Made by a program: the position numbers and the translations under genes. From positions 159,824 to 223,823 of the forward strand of contig NZ_VWWJ01000010.1 of the NCBI RefSeq assembly GCF_011753055.1: a DNA stretch of 64,000 bases, in the 5' to 3' direction. The stretch is from Burkholderia sp. Ax-1719. Lineage in GTDB: Bacteria > Pseudomonadota > Gammaproteobacteria > Burkholderiales > Burkholderiaceae. Below are positions 26,135 to 38,602 of this stretch, in pieces (position 1 is the first letter of the stretch; the number at the start of each line of letters is the position of its first letter). Under the pieces are notes generated by a model, which worked only from the letters and a program-made list of their open reading frames with translations, made no database searches and was not told the origin of the DNA.

Positions 26135-26791
26135 ATGACACTTCTTCCGCAAGTCCTGCGCAACCGTCCGCATATGACCGTCGGCCTCGCGGTGGGCGTC
26201 GCGCTCGGCCTGCTTTCGCCTGCCGCGCTGCGGCCCGTGGCGCGCGTGCTGCTCGGCTGGGACGCCGCGATCTGGACCTACCTGGTGCTCATCTGGATTC
26301 ATATGGTGCGCACCGACGAGGAAAGCGTGCGCGCCAACGCCCAGCGCGAGGACCAGAGCGCGAGCACGGTGCTCTTCATCGTCTGTGCGGCGACGGTGGC
26401 GAGCATCGTCGCCATCGTGCTGGAACTGGGCACCACCAAGGATCTGGGTATGGCGTCCAAGGTGCTGCACTCCCTGCTCACGGGCCTGACGCTGATCGGC
26501 GCGTGGTTCCTGATTCCGACCATCTTCACGCTGCACTACGCGCGCGTCTATTACGGCTCCGATCCGCAGTCGCCCGCGCTGGCCTTCCCGGACAAACACC
26601 TCACGCCCAACTACTGGGACTTCCTGTACTTCTCGTTCACGATCGCCTGCGCCTCGCAGACCGCCGATGTGGGCATGCGCGGGCGCAGCGCGCGCCGCAG
26701 CGTGCTGGCGCAGTCCATTCTGTCGTTCTACTTCAATGTCTCGGTGCTCGGGCTGTGCGTGAATATCGCCGCGAGCATGGTCGGCAACTGA
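26135..26791 (+). CDS. DUF1345 inner-membrane protein
   Basis: A 218-residue integral membrane protein with about five hydrophobic segments: near residues 12-30, 38-58, 78-100, 110-132 and 185-210. The family blocks LTPNYWDFLYFSFTIACASQ and TADVGMRGRSARRSVLAQSI match DUF1345 proteins. Function is unknown. It diverges from the sugar dehydrogenase operon across about 300 bases that should hold both promoters, though I cannot place the boxes. Confidence 0.85.
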   Translation: MTLLPQVLRNRPHMTVGLAVGVALGLLSPAALRPVARVLLGWDAAIWTYLVLIWIHMVRTDEESVRANAQREDQSASTVLFIVCAATVASIVAIVLELGTTKDLGMASKVLHSLLTGLTLIGAWFLIPTIFTLHYARVYYGSDPQSPALAFPDKHLTPNYWDFLYFSFTIACASQTADVGMRGRSARRSVLAQSILSFYFNVSVLGLCVNIAASMVGN

Positions 26792-27140
26792 TACATCGCG
26801 GCGCGCTGTTTTTGCACGGCGCCTTTGCAAATCACGCGCAACGCCCATGACGGCGCCAGGCCGCCACGCCGCCCGCGGCGGCATCATGGCGGCACTATGG
26901 CGGCACCACAACGCCCCTGCCCACCTGCCGCGCCCGCCCTGGGCACATGCCTTGCTGAAATCCTCGCCAAGACGCCAAGCGTCGCTCGCGGTTTGGTTCC
27001 GGCCTGCTCTTGCACTACTCTGAACAGGACGCGCCGCGAGCCCCGCGCGGCCCGCTCCGGCAGCCCACGGGCAACGTGATCGCATCCGGTGACACATCGG
27101 CCTTGCATCCACGCCGCCCGACGTACCTGGAATCCGACCG
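26792..27140. other. Leader region of the trehalose-glucan cluster
   Basis: About 350 bases without a supported gene. At 26860-26893 a GC-rich stem can form: gccgcc pairs with ggcggc twice, with loop cgc at 26874-26876. It could help end the DUF1345 transcript, but there is no U-tract. The promoter for glgE should lie here or just upstream; I cannot identify its boxes. The ribosome-binding site before the glgE ATG is weak. Confidence 0.4.
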
Positions 27141-30100
27141 ATGGAACTTCCCCACGCCTATGCGCCGCGGATCTACTTCGTCCATTCCGTCCTCGCTGGG
27201 CCGCTCGACGCGTGGCCTGCGCAATTTGCGCACGCAGCGTCGCTCGGCTTCGACCATGTCCTGATCGGCGGCCTGTTTGCGCCCGGCGCGTCAGGCGACG
27301 ACCGTATCATTGCCGATCACACCCGTTTGCATCCCGCTTTCGGCTCGCAGGAACGCGTGGACGACGCGTTGCGCCTGCTCGTTACCGCCGCGCGCGCACG
27401 CGGCATCACCCTGCTCGCGGACCTGACGCTCGACCGCACGGCGGCGGACGGCGCGCTCTACGCCGAGCACCCCGAATGGTTTCATCCGTTCGAGCCCGAG
27501 GATGCGCGCCTCGACCCGCGCCACGGCCATCTGGACGCCAATGTCGCCTACGCGGATTTCGATCGCGCGGGAGCGGCGCTCGCGCTCTGGTGGACGCAAC
27601 TGGCATCGCGGCTGGCCGATGCGGGTCTTGGCGGCTTTCGCATCGACTCCCCACATCGCGTGCCTGCTCACGCGCTGCGCGCCATCTTCGACGGCGTGCG
27701 CGCAAGCCACGCCCAAACGCGCTGGCTCGCCGCCACGCCGGGCCTCACGCGCGACGAGATCGCCCAACTGGAGGATGCGGGCTTCGACGCCGCCTTCACC
27801 TCGCTGCGGTGGTGGGACTTTTCCGAGCGCTGGATGATTGAAGAGCACGCGGTCGTGCGGCGCGTGGGCTCGCCGGTCACGTTCCCCGAAGCACCCTACG
27901 GCACGCGTCTCGCTCACGATCTGGAAGGCGCCACGGATGCGCGCGCCATCGAGCGCGCCTACCGGCGCATGCTGCGCACGGCGGCGGCGCTCGGCACCGG
28001 CTGGCTGGTGCCGATGGGTTTCGAATACGGTCTGCATGACGCGGTGAGCCACGGCGGCCGCGATGCGCCAGCCGACGCGCGTTCATGGGAGCACGCGAAG
28101 GCGCAAGCGCCGTTCGACTTCTCCGCCGACATCGCACACGCCAACGCCTTGCAGCGCGAGACCTTCATCCTGCAGACCAACGGCGAGCTGCGCGCGCTCA
28201 ATGGCGCGGGCGCGCCGGTTGCCGCGGTGCTGCGCGGCGACCGCGACGATCTGCGCGTGGCCGAAGAAGCGCTGCTGACGATTGTCAATCCCGCGCTGGC
28301 TGCGCCCGTGCGCGTGAACATGGCGCATCTGCTCGACGGCGTGCCCGGCAATTTCACGCGCTTCACGCCGCTCGACGCCCAAACCTTGCGCGGCGCGCGC
28401 CTGCCCGAGCAGCGCGACGCCAGTGCGGTGCCCGACAGCTTCACGCTGCCAGCCGGAGCGTGCTGGATGTTCCGCGCGCTCGCCACGCCGCTGGTCGCGC
28501 TCGCACCGCCCGCAGATCTCGCGAAATCGCCCGCCAGCGGCCACAAGAGCGTGCTGGAAGCGATCGCCGCGCCGCGCATCGCGATTGAAAGCGTGACGCC
28601 GTCGGTCGATCACGGCCGCTTCGTGGCCAAGCGGATCGTTGGCGAGCGCTGCGAAGTGCGCGCCGCCATCTTCGCCGAGGGCCACGACCGCATCGACGGT
28701 GCGATTCTCTGGCGCGCAGCCGATGAAACCGCGTGGCACGAAGCACCGATGTCGCCCGTGCCGCCCGCCGGCACCGATATGTGGAGCGGCCATTTCCCGC
28801 TCGATCGCGTGGGCCGCTACGAATTCGTGGTGATCGCCTGGCGCGACGACTTCGCCTCGCTCGTCGATCATCTGCAGAAGAAGCGCGCGGCGAATCAGCC
28901 CGTCAATCTCGAACTCGAAGAAGCGAGCCGTCTGCTTGCGCTCGTGCTTGCCACCGCCGAAACCTCGGACGTGCCCGGTGAGGAACACGCGCGCACGCGC
29001 GCCGCGCTCGACGATATCGTCAAACGCTTCATCGGCGCGGATACCGATGCGCGCTGCGCGCTGCTCTCCGCCAGCACGACGGCCGCCGCCGTGCGCGCCG
29101 CGCATCATCGCCCCTTCCTCTCGCGCGACACCACCGTGCAGCGCGTGGACGCCGAGCGTCCCGCCGCGCGTTTCGCCAGCTGGTACGAGATCTTCCCGCG
29201 CTCGATGAGCGACGACGAAGCGCGCCACGGCACGTGGGACGACGTGATCGCAAAGATGCCGCGCGTGCGCGACATGGGCTTCGACGTGCTGTATTTCCCG
29301 CCGATTCATCCGATCGGCCTGGCCAACCGCAAGGGCCGCAACAACTCGCTCACGGCCCAACCCGGTGACGTGGGCAGCCCGTATGCAATTGGTGCCGCCG
29401 AAGGCGGTCACACTGCTGTGCATCCCGAGCTGGGCACGCTGGAAGACTTCTGCCGCATGCTCAAGGCGGCGCACGACCACGGCCTTGAAATCGCGCTCGA
29501 TTTTGCGATTCAATGCTCGCCCGATCATCCGTGGCTCAAGGCGCATCCAGGCTGGTTCGCGTGGCGGCCCGACGGCACGCTACGCTACGCGGAAAACCCG
29601 CCCAAGAAGTATCAGGACATCGTGAATCCCGAGTTTTACGCGCACGACGCCAGGCCCGATCTGTGGCTCGCATTGCGCGACGTGATCCTGTTCTGGGTGG
29701 ATACCGGCGTGCGCATCTTCCGCGTCGATAACCCGCATACGAAGCCGCTGCCGTTCTGGGAATGGATGATCGCCGACGTGCGCGCGCGCCATCCCGACGT
29801 GATCTTCCTTTCCGAAGCCTTCACGCGCCCGCGCCTCATGTATCGCCTCGCGAAGATCGGCTTCTCGCAGTCGTACACGTATTTCACGTGGCGCGAGTCC
29901 AAGCGCGATTTCATCGCCTATCTCACCGAACTCACGCAGAGCGAGGTGCGCGATTTTTATCGGCCCAACTTCTTCGTCAACACGCCCGATATCAATCCGC
30001 GCTATCTGCAGAACGGCGCGCGTTCGATTCACCTGATACGCGCGGCGCTCGCCTCGCTGCTTTCGGGGCTTTGGGGCGTATACAGCGGCTTCGAACTCTG

Positions 30101-30656
30101 TGAGGCGCGGCCCTTACCCAATAGCGAAGAATATCTGGACTCCGAAAAGTATCAATTGCGTGCGTGGGACTGGAACCGGCCTGGCAACATCATCGCCGAA
30201 ATCGCCGCGCTCAACCGTGTGCGCCGCGCCAATCCCGCCTTGCAGACGCATCTGGGCGTGACGTTCCTGAGTGCGCACAGCGATGCCATTCTGTGCTTCG
30301 AAAAAGCCACGCCCGCGCGCGACAACGTGATTGTCGTGGCCATCAATCTCGATGCCTACAACGAACAGGGCGCCGATATCGAACTGTCGTGGGCCACTTT
30401 CCAGCAATGGCAGATCGACGATCATGCGCGTCTCGCGGTTGTCGACGAAATGACGGGCGAGCGCTTTGAATGGCAGGGCCGCTGGCAGCATGTGCGGCTC
30501 GATCCCCATACGAAGCCGTTTGCGATCTGGCGCATCGCGCCCATCGACGGCTTGCCGCGCGAAACACCGCCCGAGCCCGACGAAGCACAACTCGACGCGC
30601 AACTCGAAAGCCACCCCGAACTGGGCGATGATTTCCCGCCTGGAGGAGCGACATGA
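27141..30656 (+). CDS. glgE: Maltose-1-phosphate maltosyltransferase GlgE with duplicated N-terminal GH13-like domain
   Basis: GlgE transfers maltose from maltose 1-phosphate onto alpha-1,4-glucan chains. At 1171 residues it is much longer than the usual 660-700. Residues from about 475 to the end are a full GlgE: N-terminal beta domain (RIVGERCEVRAAIFAEGHDR), GH13 barrel with nucleophile Asp863 in FRVDNPHTKP and acid/base Glu892 in FLSEAFTRP, and EYLDSEKYQLRAWDW near the end. Residues 1-460 are a second GH13-like copy. It keeps Asp169 in FRIDSPHRVP, but the acid/base loop reads LAATPGLT, so the Glu is gone. First gene of the cluster; its stop overlaps the treS start by four bases. Confidence 0.93.
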   Translation: MELPHAYAPRIYFVHSVLAGPLDAWPAQFAHAASLGFDHVLIGGLFAPGASGDDRIIADHTRLHPAFGSQERVDDALRLLVTAARARGITLLADLTLDRTAADGALYAEHPEWFHPFEPEDARLDPRHGHLDANVAYADFDRAGAALALWWTQLASRLADAGLGGFRIDSPHRVPAHALRAIFDGVRASHAQTRWLAATPGLTRDEIAQLEDAGFDAAFTSLRWWDFSERWMIEEHAVVRRVGSPVTFPEAPYGTRLAHDLEGATDARAIERAYRRMLRTAAALGTGWLVPMGFEYGLHDAVSHGGRDAPADARSWEHAKAQAPFDFSADIAHANALQRETFILQTNGELRALNGAGAPVAAVLRGDRDDLRVAEEALLTIVNPALAAPVRVNMAHLLDGVPGNFTRFTPLDAQTLRGARLPEQRDASAVPDSFTLPAGACWMFRALATPLVALAPPADLAKSPASGHKSVLEAIAAPRIAIESVTPSVDHGRFVAKRIVGERCEVRAAIFAEGHDRIDGAILWRAADETAWHEAPMSPVPPAGTDMWSGHFPLDRVGRYEFVVIAWRDDFASLVDHLQKKRAANQPVNLELEEASRLLALVLATAETSDVPGEEHARTRAALDDIVKRFIGADTDARCALLSASTTAAAVRAAHHRPFLSRDTTVQRVDAERPAARFASWYEIFPRSMSDDEARHGTWDDVIAKMPRVRDMGFDVLYFPPIHPIGLANRKGRNNSLTAQPGDVGSPYAIGAAEGGHTAVHPELGTLEDFCRMLKAAHDHGLEIALDFAIQCSPDHPWLKAHPGWFAWRPDGTLRYAENPPKKYQDIVNPEFYAHDARPDLWLALRDVILFWVDTGVRIFRVDNPHTKPLPFWEWMIADVRARHPDVIFLSEAFTRPRLMYRLAKIGFSQSYTYFTWRESKRDFIAYLTELTQSEVRDFYRPNFFVNTPDINPRYLQNGARSIHLIRAALASLLSGLWGVYSGFELCEARPLPNSEEYLDSEKYQLRAWDWNRPGNIIAEIAALNRVRRANPALQTHLGVTFLSAHSDAILCFEKATPARDNVIVVAINLDAYNEQGADIELSWATFQQWQIDDHARLAVVDEMTGERFEWQGRWQHVRLDPHTKPFAIWRIAPIDGLPRETPPEPDEAQLDAQLESHPELGDDFPPGGAT

Positions 30657-33600
30657 AACGCGATCCCTCGGTTACGCACGACCCCACCGCAAACCCCGAC
30701 GACGAGCAGCACGATCACGAAAGGCACACGCAAAAGCGCGGCAAGCCTTCGCTGCTCACTGACGATCCGCTCTGGTACAAGGACGCGATCATCTATCAGG
30801 TGCATGTGAAATCGTTCTTCGACGCCAATAACGACGGCGTAGGCGATTTCGCGGGTCTGCTCGCCAAGCTCGATTACATCGCCGGGTTGGGCGTGACGGC
30901 GATCTGGCTGCTGCCGTTCTATCCGTCGCCGCGCCGCGACGACGGCTACGACATCGCCGATTACCGCAACGTGCATCCCGATTACGGCCAGCTCGCCGAC
31001 GTGCGCCGCTTCATTCAGGAAGCGCACGCGCGCGGCATGCGCGTGATTACCGAACTCGTCATCAATCACACGTCGGACCAGCATCCGTGGTTCCAGCGCG
31101 CGCGGCGCGCGAAGCCCGGCTCGAACCATCGCAACTATTATGTGTGGTCGGATACGGACCAGAAGTATCAGGGCACGCGCATTATTTTTATCGATTCCGA
31201 ACCGTCGAACTGGACGCACGATCCCGTCGCGGGCGCTTATTACTGGCATCGCTTTTATTCGCACCAGCCCGACCTGAACTTCGACAATCCCGCCGTGCTG
31301 CGCGAAGTGCTGCATGTGATGCGCTTCTGGCTCGATATGGGTATCGACGGCTTGCGTCTGGATGCCGTGCCTTATCTGGTCGAGCGCGAAGGCACCAATA
31401 ACGAAAACCTGCCTGAAACGCACGCGATTCTCAAGCAGATCCGCGCGACCATCGACGAGCATTATCCCAACCGCATGCTGCTGGCCGAAGCCAATCAATG
31501 GCCGGAAGATGTCAAGGAGTACTTCGGCAACGAAGACGAATGTCATATGGCATTCAACTTCCCGCTGATGCCGCGCCTTTATATGGCGATTGCGAGCGAA
31601 GACCGCTTCCCGATCATCGACATCATGAAGCAGACGCCGGATCTTCCGGAAACCTGCCAATGGGCGATTTTCCTGCGCAATCACGACGAACTCACGCTGG
31701 AAATGGTCACCGATTCCGAGCGCGACTATCTCTGGAACACCTATGCCAGCGACCGGCGCGCACGCCTGAATCTGGGTATTCGCCGCCGCCTCGCGCCGCT
31801 CATGGAGCGCGACCGTCGCCGTATCGAGCTGATCAATTCGCTGCTGCTCTCCATGCCCGGCACGCCCGTGATCTATTACGGCGACGAGCTGGGCATGGGC
31901 GACAACATTCACCTTGGCGACCGCGATGGCGTACGCACACCGATGCAGTGGTCGTCTGACCGCAACGGCGGCTTCTCGCGCGCCGACCCCGAGCAACTGG
32001 TGCTGCCGCCGCTAATGGGCTCGCTTTACGGCTACGACGCGATCAATGTGGAAGCGCAGACGCGCGACCCGCATTCGCTGCTCAACTGGACGCGCCGCAT
32101 GCTCGCTACGCGGCGTGCGAAACAGGCCTTCGGGCGCGGCACAATCCGCTTTTTGCGGCCCGCCAATCGCAAGGTATTGGCGTATCTACGCGAGATGCCG
32201 GGCGAACCGTCGATTCTCTGCGTCGCCAATCTCTCACGTGCGCCGCAGGCGGTTGAACTCGACCTGTCCGAATTCGCGGGCACTTCGCCCGTTGAAATGA
32301 CCGCCGATTCGGTATTCCCGCCAATTGGTCAGTTACCCTATCTATTGACGTTTCCGCCCTACGGCTTCCTGTGGTTCCTGCTATGCCCCGGCAACCAGCG
32401 TCCGTCGTGGAGCCAGCCGATTTCGGAACAACTGCCCGAATTCGTAACCGTGGTGATACGCGAAGGCCAGACCGGCGCGACGCCGGAAAACGTGCGGCTG
32501 CTCGAATCCGAAGTGTTGCCGTCCTGGCTGTCGCGGCGGCGCTGGTTCGCCTCGAAGGACAAGCCATTGCGCAGCGTAAAGCTGGCCGCGCTCACGACCA
32601 TCCAGGGCGCGGGATTCGCCTTCACCGAAATCGAAGCGGAACTCGCCGACGGCACCAGCGAGCGCTATGTGCTGCCCATTGCCATCACCTGGGGCGCCGA
32701 CACCACCACGCCGCTGCATATCCAGCTCGCGCTTTCTCGCGTGCGGCGCGGCCGCACCATCGGCTATCTCACGGATGCCTTCTCGCTGCCGTGGTTCGCC
32801 TATGGCGTGCTGCGCAAGCTGCACGAACGTGCCGCCGTGCCGACGGTTCAGGGCAGCACGATCCGCTTCGAGCCCACCGATCGTCTGGACGAACTCGAAC
32901 TTGGTGAGGAACCCGAAATACGCTGGCTTGCCGCCGAGCAGAGCAATAGCTCGCTCATCATCGCGGAAGCGCTCGTGCTGAAGCTGGTGCGCCGCCTGAT
33001 GGCGGGCGTGCATCCCGAAGCGGAAATGAGCCGCTATCTGACGAAGCTCGGCTATGCGAACACCGCGCCGCTCTATGGCGAAGTGGTGCGCGTCGACCCC
33101 GAGGGCGTGCCGCATACCCTCGCGATCCTGCAAGGCTATATCGACAATCAGGGCGATGCGTGGGCGTGGGCGCTCGATTATCTGCGCCGCACGATCGACG
33201 AACTGGCGCTTGCCGCCGACGATGGCGAAAGCGCCGATCCAGCCCACGAAGAAGAGGTCATGCAGAATTACGCAGCAGTGATTGGCGCGATCGGCAAGCG
33301 GCTTGGTGAGTTGCACGCCGCCCTCGCCTCGCCGACCGACGATCCCGCTTTCGCCCCCGAAGCCGCCACGTCCGACGACGTGCGCCAGTGGGTGGCCGAC
33401 GCAAAGAAGATGCTGATCGAAGCACTCGACATCGTCGCGCAGCATGTGGGCGACGACGTGCACACGCTCGACGACGACGCGCGTCAACTGGCGCGCAGCC
33501 TGATCGAGCGCCGCGATGCGCTCGTCAAGGCCATCGACACGCTCGTGCCCGACGATGCAGCGGCGGCGCGCATCCGCATTCATGGCGACTTCCATCTGGG

Positions 33601-34087
33601 CCAGGTGCTGCTCGCGCAAGGCGACGCCTATCTGATCGACTTCGAAGGCGAGCCGGCGCGCTCGCTCGATTATCGTCGCGCCAAGCAATGCTCGTTGCGC
33701 GACGTCGCCGGTCTGTTGCGCTCGCTGTCATATGCGGGTGCCGCCGCGCAATCGACCACTGAAAGCGCTCCGCAGCAGATCGCGGAACGCAAGCGCGCGC
33801 TGTTCGAGCGCTTCCGTGGTCAGGCGGCTGAAACGTTCCTGAGCCAGTATCGCGCTGCCGTCACCCAGGCACCGATATCGCTCGTTGGCGCTACCTATGA
33901 ACAGGCGCTGCTCGACCTGTTCCTGATCGAGAAGGCGGCCTACGAGATCCGCTACGAAGCCGCCAACCGGCCTACGTGGCTCGCCTTGCCGATCCGCGGC
34001 ATGGCTGCGCTGGCCAGCCGCCTGCTCGGCGTTACGCCGAATCAGGCCCATGCACACACTCATACGGGAGGAAGCGGACATGCCTGA
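30653..34087 (+). CDS. treS: Trehalose synthase / maltokinase fusion
   Basis: An 1144-residue bifunctional enzyme. The N-terminal 560 or so residues are TreS, a GH13 isomerase of trehalose and maltose, with nucleophile Asp237 in GLRLDAVPYL, acid/base Glu279 in LLAEANQW and the late FLRNHDELTLEM block. From about residue 600 it is maltokinase (Mak/Pep2), which makes maltose 1-phosphate for GlgE; the phosphotransferase blocks HGDFHLGQVLLAQGDAYLID and FEGEPARSLDYRRAKQCSLR are clear. The first 35 residues are charged and His-rich. Start and glgE stop overlap (ATGA) with GGAGG upstream. Fusion couples isomerisation to phosphorylation, pulling the reversible TreS step toward glucan. Confidence 0.95.
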   Translation: MKRDPSVTHDPTANPDDEQHDHERHTQKRGKPSLLTDDPLWYKDAIIYQVHVKSFFDANNDGVGDFAGLLAKLDYIAGLGVTAIWLLPFYPSPRRDDGYDIADYRNVHPDYGQLADVRRFIQEAHARGMRVITELVINHTSDQHPWFQRARRAKPGSNHRNYYVWSDTDQKYQGTRIIFIDSEPSNWTHDPVAGAYYWHRFYSHQPDLNFDNPAVLREVLHVMRFWLDMGIDGLRLDAVPYLVEREGTNNENLPETHAILKQIRATIDEHYPNRMLLAEANQWPEDVKEYFGNEDECHMAFNFPLMPRLYMAIASEDRFPIIDIMKQTPDLPETCQWAIFLRNHDELTLEMVTDSERDYLWNTYASDRRARLNLGIRRRLAPLMERDRRRIELINSLLLSMPGTPVIYYGDELGMGDNIHLGDRDGVRTPMQWSSDRNGGFSRADPEQLVLPPLMGSLYGYDAINVEAQTRDPHSLLNWTRRMLATRRAKQAFGRGTIRFLRPANRKVLAYLREMPGEPSILCVANLSRAPQAVELDLSEFAGTSPVEMTADSVFPPIGQLPYLLTFPPYGFLWFLLCPGNQRPSWSQPISEQLPEFVTVVIREGQTGATPENVRLLESEVLPSWLSRRRWFASKDKPLRSVKLAALTTIQGAGFAFTEIEAELADGTSERYVLPIAITWGADTTTPLHIQLALSRVRRGRTIGYLTDAFSLPWFAYGVLRKLHERAAVPTVQGSTIRFEPTDRLDELELGEEPEIRWLAAEQSNSSLIIAEALVLKLVRRLMAGVHPEAEMSRYLTKLGYANTAPLYGEVVRVDPEGVPHTLAILQGYIDNQGDAWAWALDYLRRTIDELALAADDGESADPAHEEEVMQNYAAVIGAIGKRLGELHAALASPTDDPAFAPEAATSDDVRQWVADAKKMLIEALDIVAQHVGDDVHTLDDDARQLARSLIERRDALVKAIDTLVPDDAAAARIRIHGDFHLGQVLLAQGDAYLIDFEGEPARSLDYRRAKQCSLRDVAGLLRSLSYAGAAAQSTTESAPQQIAERKRALFERFRGQAAETFLSQYRAAVTQAPISLVGATYEQALLDLFLIEKAAYEIRYEAANRPTWLALPIRGMAALASRLLGVTPNQAHAHTHTGGSGHA

Positions 34088-36296
34088 GCGCGCCCCGGAC
34101 GCCGGCCTGCAACATCACGACATCGACGCGCTGGTCAACGCGCGCCATGCCGATCCGTTCTCCGTGCTCGGGCTGCACTGGGTCGACGGCGCACCCTACG
34201 TGCGCGCATGGTTGCCGAACGCCTCGCGCGTGAGCGTGCGCGCGCGCGACCGGGACGCGACGCTCGCGGAACTCACGCAGGTGCATCCTGCGGGCCTCTA
34301 CGCGGGACCGCTCGCCGAGGCCGTGCCGTACCGGCTTGAGATCGACTGGCATGGCGTGAAGCAGGAAATCGAGGATCCGTATTCATTCGGTCCGCAGCTT
34401 TCCGAAGACGCGTTGCGCCGTCTCGCCGACGGCGATCCTTATGCGGTGCTCGAATGCCTGGGCGCGCGCCCGGTCGTATGCGACGGCGTGCCGGGCGTGC
34501 GCTTTGCCGTATGGGCCCCGAATGCGAGGCGCGTGTCCATGGTGGGCGACTTCAACGCGTGGGACGGCCGTCGCCATCCGATGCGGTTGCGCTACGAGGC
34601 GGGCGTGTGGGAGCTGTTCATCCCGCGTGTGGCGGCGGGAGCGCGCTACAAGTACGAGATCCTTGGCGCGCAAGGCAACGTGCTGCCGCTCAAGTCCGAT
34701 CCGTGTGCATTCCAGGCCGAAGCGCCGCCCGCAACGGCATCGATCGTCGCGCCGGTGGAAGCGCTCGATCATTTCGCGTGGCACGACCACGAGTGGATCC
34801 AGGGGCGCGCGCAACGGCAAAACGCCCGCGCGCCCATGTCGATCTACGAAGTGCATGCGCCCTCCTGGCTGCCCACGCAGGGCGCGGACGCGCCCGCGCC
34901 CGACTGGCGCGCGTTGTCCGAGCGCCTGATCCCCTACGCTCAGGGCATGGGCTTCACGCACATCGAATTGCTGCCGGTGGCCGAGCATCCGTTCGGCGGT
35001 TCCTGGGGTTATCAACCACTTTCGCAGTTCGCGCCTACAGCGCGCCTGGGTTCACCGCTCGATTTCGCTGCGTTCGTGGATCGCGCGCACGAAGCCGGTC
35101 TTGGCGTGATTCTCGACTGGGTGCCCGCGCACTTCCCGAATGACGCGCACGGCTTGATCGAGTTCGACGGAACCGCGCTCTATGAGCACGCGGACCCGCG
35201 CGAAGGTTATCACCCCGACTGGAACACGATGATCTACAACCTCGGCCGCAAGGAGGTGAGCGCGTTCCTGATCGCTTCAGGGCTGGCGTGGCTGATGCGC
35301 TATCACGTCGATGGCCTGCGCGTGGACGCCGTGGCCTCGATGCTCTATCGCGACTATTCGCGCGCGCAAGGCGAATGGGTGCCGAATATCTATGGCGGCC
35401 GCGAGAACCTGGAATCGATTGCCTTTCTCAAGCGCCTGAATCACGAAACGCAGTACGTGCCGCAACGCCCCGGCGTCATCACCATCGCCGAGGAATCGAC
35501 GGCATGGCCGGGCGTGACCGCGCGCCCGGAGGACGGCGGGCTCGGTTTCCAGTTCAAGTGGAACATGGGCTGGATGCACGACACGCTGCATTTCATGCAC
35601 GAAGACCCGATGTATCGGCGCTATCACCATCATCTGATGACGTTCGCGATGGTCTATGCGTACTCCGAACGTTTCGTGCTGCCGCTCTCGCATGATGAAG
35701 TGGTGCATGGCAAGGGCTCGCTGCTCGGCAAGATGCCGGGCGACCGCTGGCAGAAGTTCGCGAACCTGCGTGCGTATTTCGGGTTTATGTGGGCGCATCC
35801 TGGCAAAAAGCTGCTGTTCATGGGCGGCGAATTCGGACAACTGGCCGAGTTCGATCACGACGGCACACCGCACTGGAACCTGCTGGACGATCCCTCGCAT
35901 CGCGGCGTGCAGGCGCTCGTGCGCGACCTCAACCGGCTCTATGCCGAGGAAAGCGCGCTGTACGCGCTTGATACGGAACCGGGCGGCTTCGAATGGCTGG
36001 TGGCCGACGACAACGAAAACAGCGTGCTCGCGTGGCGTCGTGTGGACGGCACGGGCCGCGAGGTGGTGGTGATCTGCAACTTCACGCCGGTGCCACGTCA
36101 CGGTTATCGCATTGGCATGCCGCAGCCGGGCCAGTGGGAAGAAGCGCTCAATACCGACGCCGAAGTCTATGGCGGCTCGAATCTGGGCAACGGGGGGCTC
36201 GTTTCGACCGAGCCGGTGCAAAGCCACGGCAAGCCGCAATCGGCGGCGCTCGTGCTGCCGCCGCTCGGTACGCTGGTGCTCCGGCTACGACGTTGA
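34080..36296 (+). CDS. glgB: 1,4-alpha-glucan branching enzyme GlgB
   Basis: A 738-residue branching enzyme that makes alpha-1,6 branches in the glucan from GlgE. It has two N-terminal beta modules (about 15-110 and 125-220, the second with FAVWAPNARRVSMVGDFNAW) and a GH13 barrel with nucleophile Asp416 in DGLRVDAVASMLYRDYS and acid/base Glu471 in TIAEEST, plus LSHDEVVHGKGSLLGKMPGD. The full two-module form is like E. coli GlgB. The ATG at 34080 has GGAGG nearby and overlaps the treS stop by eight bases; a start 30 bases earlier lacks a site. Confidence 0.96.
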   Translation: MPERAPDAGLQHHDIDALVNARHADPFSVLGLHWVDGAPYVRAWLPNASRVSVRARDRDATLAELTQVHPAGLYAGPLAEAVPYRLEIDWHGVKQEIEDPYSFGPQLSEDALRRLADGDPYAVLECLGARPVVCDGVPGVRFAVWAPNARRVSMVGDFNAWDGRRHPMRLRYEAGVWELFIPRVAAGARYKYEILGAQGNVLPLKSDPCAFQAEAPPATASIVAPVEALDHFAWHDHEWIQGRAQRQNARAPMSIYEVHAPSWLPTQGADAPAPDWRALSERLIPYAQGMGFTHIELLPVAEHPFGGSWGYQPLSQFAPTARLGSPLDFAAFVDRAHEAGLGVILDWVPAHFPNDAHGLIEFDGTALYEHADPREGYHPDWNTMIYNLGRKEVSAFLIASGLAWLMRYHVDGLRVDAVASMLYRDYSRAQGEWVPNIYGGRENLESIAFLKRLNHETQYVPQRPGVITIAEESTAWPGVTARPEDGGLGFQFKWNMGWMHDTLHFMHEDPMYRRYHHHLMTFAMVYAYSERFVLPLSHDEVVHGKGSLLGKMPGDRWQKFANLRAYFGFMWAHPGKKLLFMGGEFGQLAEFDHDGTPHWNLLDDPSHRGVQALVRDLNRLYAEESALYALDTEPGGFEWLVADDNENSVLAWRRVDGTGREVVVICNFTPVPRHGYRIGMPQPGQWEEALNTDAEVYGGSNLGNGGLVSTEPVQSHGKPQSAALVLPPLGTLVLRLRR

Positions 36297-36364
36297 GGTT
36301 CGGGTAGACGCAGTACTGATCAGGAATCCGATGCAATACAAGAAGCACGAGAAGGAGCATCGAT

Positions 36365-38587
<2,223 letters not shown>

Positions 38588-38602
38588 CCACAGGAACCCT
38601 CC

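Noticed and set aside
25883..27112. A 409-codon minus-strand frame over the DUF1345 gene
   Set aside because: It is antisense to a clear membrane protein gene, with low-complexity Arg-rich translation and no start signal.
27141..28530. The GlgE N-terminal half as a separate gene
   Set aside because: The frame is continuous with the GlgE catalytic part, with no stop or internal start signal, so a fusion is better supported.
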